From NCBI GenBank assembly GCA_019059635.1, contig JAGVRJ010000004.1, forward strand, positions 2,790,001 to 2,854,000: 64,000 nucleotides of DNA. The letters run 5' to 3'. The first letter of the stretch is position 1; the number at the start of each line of letters is the position of its first letter. Under the pieces are notes generated by a model, which saw nothing but the letters and a program-made list of their open reading frames with translations, was not told the DNA's origin and did not search any database. Made by a program: the position numbers and the translations under genes. The stretch comes from Proales similis (taxonomy: Eukaryota; Rotifera; Eurotatoria; Ploima; Proalidae). This document shows, piece by piece, positions 60,118-64,000 of the stretch.

Positions 60118-61077
60118 ATGGAAACTAAAGTAAATCCCATTTAATCAACTTGGAGATGTTCTTACGAACGCTTCAACTTATGGGTGGTCTTTTGAATAGG
60201 AAAGAGTGTTTCATAAGCAGCCAACCATCAATCTCTGCAAGAAGAGCTTGATCGGTCGCAACAGAGATAAGCCAGAGCGATATGTTCGAAACGTTGGTCT
60301 AGGCTTCAAGACTCCTCGAGAGGCAAGTCTTAGCTATAAACTATTATTCCAGCCGGTTCATTAGTTAAGCGAACTTTAAAGGCTATTGACGGCACCTACA
60401 TCGACAAAAAGTGCCCTTTTACCGGAAATGTCTCTATCCGAGGTCGTATCCTTACCGGAGTGGTTGTCAAATGCAAAATGACCCGAACCATTGTGATTCG
60501 TCGTGATTATTTGCACTATGTTCGAAAGTACAACCGTTTCGAAAAGCGACACAAGAACATCTCTGTTCACTGCAGTCCTTGCTTCAGGTATTTTTCTTTT
60601 CTTTTTATTGATTCAACGCCGAGTAAACGGATGAAATACAAATCCCGAGCATTTGTATGACATTCTAAATCATCTGATTTGAATGCTTGGCCACATTAAT
60701 TGTTGTACAGACAGCCTACTTTTCCCCTGTAATGAAAAGTATGGTTCGTACCATATTTCTACAGAGTTCAAGTTTATTTTTTAACAAGCTACATATGATG
60801 AGGCTTTAAATCACGATGGTCTTCAGAAAAATACTGACGACAACATTTAACCTAATCTGATGTAGCCAGTTTCTAAATTTTATTTTGATTCCACTCATCC
60901 ATGATCCAAAAGAGTTTAACGCAAAGTTTAAAATGATTTTTTCTGAATTTCAGAGACGTTAAGCCCGGCGATATTGTTACTGTCGGTGAATGCCGACCGC
61001 TGAGCAAAACGGTCCGTTTTAACGTCCTCAAGGTGTCGAGTGGATCCGGAAGCAAAAAGCAATTCTCTAAATTCTAA
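60118..61077 (+). CDS. RPS11: 40S ribosomal protein S11 (uS17)
   Basis: Small-subunit ribosomal protein. Exons are 60118-60129 (METK), 60201-60322, 60382-60597 and 60954-61077. Sequence: [19 protein letters not shown], then [60 protein letters not shown] and [20 protein letters not shown], ending KKQFSKF. Nearly identical to other animal uS17. Intron 2 (60323-60381) begins with GC (GAG|gcaagt), a GC-AG intron needed to keep the conserved PREAIDGTY junction. Intron 3 (60598-60953, 356 nt) is long for this genome and hosts a C/D snoRNA. The tiny first coding exon is typical of ribosomal protein genes. Confidence 0.96.
60788..60866 (+). ncRNA. C/D box snoRNA, SNORD35 (U35)-like
   Basis: Inside RPS11 intron 3. 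A terminal stem GCTACA (60788-60793) pairs perfectly with TGTAGC (60861-60866). C box ATGATGA at 60795-60801; D box CTGA at 60857-60860; an internal C'-like tgacga near 60835. The stretch tcacgatggt (60811-60820) before a D'-like box is the core of the U35 guide and can pair with the 28S rRNA segment ACCGUCGUGA, with one G-U pair. In vertebrates U35 copies lie in introns of RPS11 and RPL13A, so the host-guest pair agrees. Predicted role: 2'-O-methylation of 28S rRNA at the U35 site. Confidence 0.85.
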
Positions 61078-61512
61078 GAGGCAAGCGTTCGCGCAAAAAA
61101 TAAAAATAAGAGCTAACTTTTTACATTGTTTTTAACAGTGAAGTGGGCAGTATGAGGGTTGAGTCAAATAACGGAAGTACGCCCTGCAAGGGTTGTTAAG
61201 TTCTTTTCGTCTCACAAAACCATGTCCCTCTTTAGATGAGAAGCTAGTAGGCGAATATTGGCGGAGGAGGATGAGATAAATCCATAAATAAAGTCAAAAT
61301 AGGAAAACCAATTAAATTGCTTAATACTGCGCCTTTTAAGTTTTTTAAGGATTTCAAGAGTTAGGGGACCACTTAAGAAGCTGATTGAATTTCTGAAAAG
61401 CTATAAATCAAGCCCCAACGCCTAGTATTTATAGAAGCAGATTAAGGCTCTTGATAGAACATATTTTTATTTCAATTATTACCTGAGATTAACTCGTCAA
61501 ACCCCAACCACT
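61078..61512. other. Intergenic region
   Basis: RPS11 3' UTR (AATAAA at about 61100) and upstream region of the peptide precursor. No other gene is seen. Confidence 0.45.
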
Positions 61513-62002
61513 ATGAACCAAGCTTTCAGCATTCCTTCATTGCTTGTGGGACTCTGTGTTTTAAATGCCATATTGGTCTTTGGCGGTATGTTTAGTTAAT
61601 CTTTTTTTTCCTAAAAGGATTCCTTCAAAGTTTTGAAAATCTCAAGGTGTGACAGCATCAAGCTTATCTGACAAAGAAAACGACTTAAATAATGATGATG
61701 ATGGATCTTTGATTGAACTGAATGATTCTGAGGAAGCCGCTCTTATTAGAAGAATAATTTTCAATAGGCTTATGAATGACGAACTCAGCCAAGATACCAT
61801 GGAAGACTTGCGGGCTCGTCGTTCTTATTTCCTCCCAAGAATCGGAGCAGAGAAACGATCATCCATTTTGTTTCCTCGAATTGGCGCAGCAAAAAGATCA
61901 TTTTATCTTCCTAGGATTGGAAGAGAAGTAGGAGCCCCAAATGAAGACTTGTCAATGGCCACAGAAAAGAGAAACTTCTTGAAACCCAGAATTGGAAAAT
62001 AA
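61513..62002 (+). CDS. Peptide hormone precursor with four PRIG repeats
   Basis: 142-residue prepropeptide in two exons (61513-61585, 61647-62002). Residues 1-25 (MNQAFSIPSLLVGLCVLNAI) form a signal peptide. After an acidic spacer come four peptides bounded by dibasic sites: SYFLPRIGAE (KR), SSILFPRIGAA (KR), SFYLPRIG (R) and, after another spacer and KR, NFLKPRIG (K, stop). The last two have glycine directly before a basic residue, so amidation would give SFYLPRI-amide and NFLKPRI-amide. The first two keep two extra residues after PRIG and would not be amidated at PRI. The x-L/F-x-PR-I-amide end resembles the PRX-amide (neuromedin U/pyrokinin) family. Secreted signalling role inferred; the receptor is unknown. 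Confidence 0.85.
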
Positions 62003-62185
62003 TTGAATCTTAAATATTGAATGTTGTGTACCCAAACAAAAGATGTCTAAATGTTTCTAGTTTGACAATATTTACCCCAACAAACCTTAATGTGATTTTT
62101 TTAAAAAGAAAGAACTAATATTGAAAAGGTTTTATTGATAAATTTTTTTCATTTCGTAAAACCAGAAAAAAAAATAAAAAGGCAC

Positions 62186-64000
62186 TTATACTTCAGTTCC
62201 GCTTAATCTCTTAGCAATTTTTGAGTATTTCGATGAGCACGAGCCGCTTGAGCTTTCCCTTGTAGATTTCGTTGTTAGCTTTCCGGTATTGAGTAAATCA
62301 GTGCGAAGACTCGTCAATTCATCCCTCTCACACTTTTCTTCATCTCCGCTTGGAGTGTCAATACTAGTCATAGTTGTATTCAACAGATGCATTCTATTGT
62401 TGTTATAGTTGAAATATAAATAGTTATTTCGATATTTAACAGGCTGCTGTGGGCCATAATAAGACTCAGCTTGAATGGACCCTTGATAAATAGGGCTTTG
62501 GCGAGAGGAAGTTGCTTCTCTGACCAAAGAAGCATATCTTTCTTTTGCTTTAATCTTAAAATTGAGCAAATTTCGAATTAGATCATTGTACCGCAGACTA
62601 GATTTTTGGCTAGATGCTGCTGATGGAATATGGCTTGAATTAAGATTATCGTATGTCGCATCTTCATGCTCTTTTAATTTTGTCTCCTGGGATGTGTTGC
62701 TTTCTTGTTGAGTCTTTTTATTTCCGTTCATGTCTGGAAGACATCCAGTTGTTTCACTAGACGAAACCGTTTGTATGGTACTATTTAGCTCTTCACCTGA
62801 ATCAATCCTTTGATCTAAGTCTATTTTTCCATTTGGTACACTATTGAGCCTAATGTTTCCTCTATCGTTTCTGTCGGCATAGTTTTTGGATAAAAGTGGC
62901 GACGAAGCAGTGACAACTTCATTTCTGCTTGAACTTGAACTAGATTGGTCGACTATTTTGTTAAAATCGGAGGTTGAACGTTTTCGAACTCTAGGCATCA
63001 TTGAGATGATTCTCCTTATGCGGCTTATCTCTTGTTTATTCATTTCTTCCCTATTTACACAGCCGGTGTTTCGTTCAAATAAGTTTTTGAAGATTGATTG
63101 TCCTCGTAAATAGAGAAACGATATAACAGAGAAAATAAGTAAAACGATGCAAATTACTATGGGCATTATTAGCCGGATAAATATGTCTCGATATGCCTGA
63201 GCCAATTCAGCGCCTTCGTCAGCAAAGTTTACGTTTTTTAGTTTTCCATCAAAATGACTGAGTGACTTTATAAGACCTGGCTTATTCCACAGTAACTTGA
63301 TATTTTGCATATTGGTACCGTTTTGGACTCTTGTTAAAGTGTGTTTACCACCAGTGGCCTTGTTTGGATTATCGATTTCAAATAGAACTTGTAAAAACCA
63401 GCGAGGGCGGTTATGGGTCAGTTGAGCCCGATCAAAAGCACCAGAAGAATTAATCAAGCCGAACAAAAATCTGGCTGGGAATCTAAATCCATCAACCGCC
63501 TTGCCTTCAAACTGGGGCAAGTGATTAATGCCTATTTGATCGGTTAAAAACTCCGCATCAAAGCTGTTTTGTCTAGATTCACGATCAAGAATCAGTAATT
63601 GATTGTGTAGCTTTGAGTGAGGTCGACTGCATCCATGCAAAGACTCTTGATAGAATTTACCCTCTGGATCATAAGCCGGGGCAAAGTTTTCGGCCCCAGA
63701 GCAGATAAATACTTTGATAATTTTTATTTGTAAAGTCTCCTGAGACTTGGGCAAAGATATTATTCCAAAGACGTAATCGCTTTGAGTGAAATAACTTATA
63801 ATGTCTGAATCCGAGACTTGAGATTTGTCAGTTATTTTGTTTGTAACGATCAAGTCCGTGCCAAATGAGTACTTCAGATCTACTGGTCGAAGAGTTGGCT
63901 CAACTGTTAGATCAACTTCATGGAATACAGGATGTCCAGCTTCACATTCAAAGGCAAATTTAAAGTTCTGTCCATCGGAAGCACGGCAAGGTAAAAGCTC
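62186..64000 (-). CDS. FRAS1/FREM2-family extracellular matrix protein (C-terminal part)
   Basis: C-terminal 605 codons of a large membrane-anchored basement-membrane protein; the start lies beyond the right edge. The open frame runs from 64000 to the stop at 62186-62188. The ectodomain segment IKVFICSGAENFAPAYDPEG, then LHNQLLILDRESRQNSFDAE, VDGFRFPARFLFG, RWFLQVLFEIDNP and VQNGTNMQNIKL follows the end of FREM2/FRAS1 closely. Next come one transmembrane helix (near 63110-63175; IMPIVICIVLLIFSVISFLY) and a cytoplasmic tail of about 330 residues, long for the family. The last residues RLSGTEV reproduce the GTEV PDZ ligand through which FRAS1/FREM2 bind GRIP1. Whether it is FRAS1- or FREM2-like cannot be decided here. 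Confidence 0.85.
   Translation of the reverse strand, partial: ELLPCRASDGQNFKFAFECEAGHPVFHEVDLTVEPTLRPVDLKYSFGTDLIVTNKITDKSQVSDSDIISYFTQSDYVFGIISLPKSQETLQIKIIKVFICSGAENFAPAYDPEGKFYQESLHGCSRPHSKLHNQLLILDRESRQNSFDAEFLTDQIGINHLPQFEGKAVDGFRFPARFLFGLINSSGAFDRAQLTHNRPRWFLQVLFEIDNPNKATGGKHTLTRVQNGTNMQNIKLLWNKPGLIKSLSHFDGKLKNVNFADEGAELAQAYRDIFIRLIMPIVICIVLLIFSVISFLYLRGQSIFKNLFERNTGCVNREEMNKQEISRIRRIISMMPRVRKRSTSDFNKIVDQSSSSSSRNEVVTASSPLLSKNYADRNDRGNIRLNSVPNGKIDLDQRIDSGEELNSTIQTVSSSETTGCLPDMNGNKKTQQESNTSQETKLKEHEDATYDNLNSSHIPSAASSQKSSLRYNDLIRNLLNFKIKAKERYASLVREATSSRQSPIYQGSIQAESYYGPQQPVKYRNNYLYFNYNNNRMHLLNTTMTSIDTPSGDEEKCERDELTSLRTDLLNTGKLTTKSTRESSSGSCSSKYSKIAKRLSGTEV

Noticed and set aside
1-64000. 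tRNA genes, CRISPR arrays, transposon ORFs, bacterial-type operons or viral genes
   Set aside because: Scanning by eye found no cloverleaf with conserved T-loop, no spaced direct repeats, and no transposase, integrase or viral protein; an automated scan (tRNAscan-SE, RepeatMasker) would be decisive.

Overview
This is a gene-dense stretch of an invertebrate animal (metazoan) nuclear genome. The evidence is the gene set: TOMM70, BLTP1/KIAA1109, ARHGAP39, a LOTUS-Tudor protein, an adiponectin receptor, EPAC2, LRRC71, MRPL3, cereblon, TMEM115, NKAPD1, GTF2H5, CNOT1, SAC1, eIF3j, CDC42, ENTR1, a C8orf33 homologue, RPS11, a peptide hormone precursor and FRAS1/FREM2. Most introns are very short (about 45-70 nt). 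Genes lie tightly packed on both strands, and two same-strand gene pairs look like trans-spliced operons. A small, compact protostome or spiralian genome fits best. I cannot name the species from the sequence.

Layout. 1-1,621 (+) is the 3' part of TOMM70. 2,077-15,871 (-) is a nearly full-length BLTP1 lipid-transfer gene of 12 exons and about 4,300 codons. 13,654-18,959 holds an apparently perfect tandem duplication (two 2,648-bp copies separated by 10 bp). It leaves a 5' partial copy of BLTP1 at 16,228-18,529 next to the intact ARHGAP39 gene (18,929-21,151, -). 21,675-24,623 (-) is a LOTUS-Tudor germline-type protein. 25,161-26,661 (+) is an adiponectin receptor, facing a DUF4476-like gene (26,861-27,627, -). 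28,720-32,963 (+) is an EPAC2-type Rap exchange factor, facing LRRC71 (33,084-35,773, -). MRPL3 follows (36,134-37,677, -).

37,848-39,758 (+) carries a UQCC6-like microprotein and cereblon 79 bp apart with trans-splicing-like signals between them. Then come TMEM115 (-), NKAPD1-like (+), GTF2H5 (+) and an unrecognised 268-residue protein (+). CNOT1 (45,361-52,633), SAC1, eIF3j, CDC42, ENTR1 and the C8orf33 homologue all run on the minus strand to 59,857. The last two are only 70 bp apart, with the same operon-like signals. RPS11 (60,118-61,077, +) carries a C/D snoRNA resembling SNORD35 in its last intron and a GC-AG second intron. A PRI-amide peptide precursor (61,513-62,002, +) faces the 3' end of a FRAS1/FREM2-family gene, which runs off the right edge.

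Most genes are conserved housekeeping, trafficking or signalling genes without an evident shared pathway. Functional pairings (ARHGAP39 with CDC42; BLTP1 with SAC1 in lipid homeostasis) are probably coincidental. The least ordinary items are the fresh tandem duplication with its chimeric partial gene, the two compact operon-like pairs, the peptide precursor, and the intronic snoRNA conserved in its host gene. No bacterial defence system, CRISPR array, transposon ORF or viral gene was seen.
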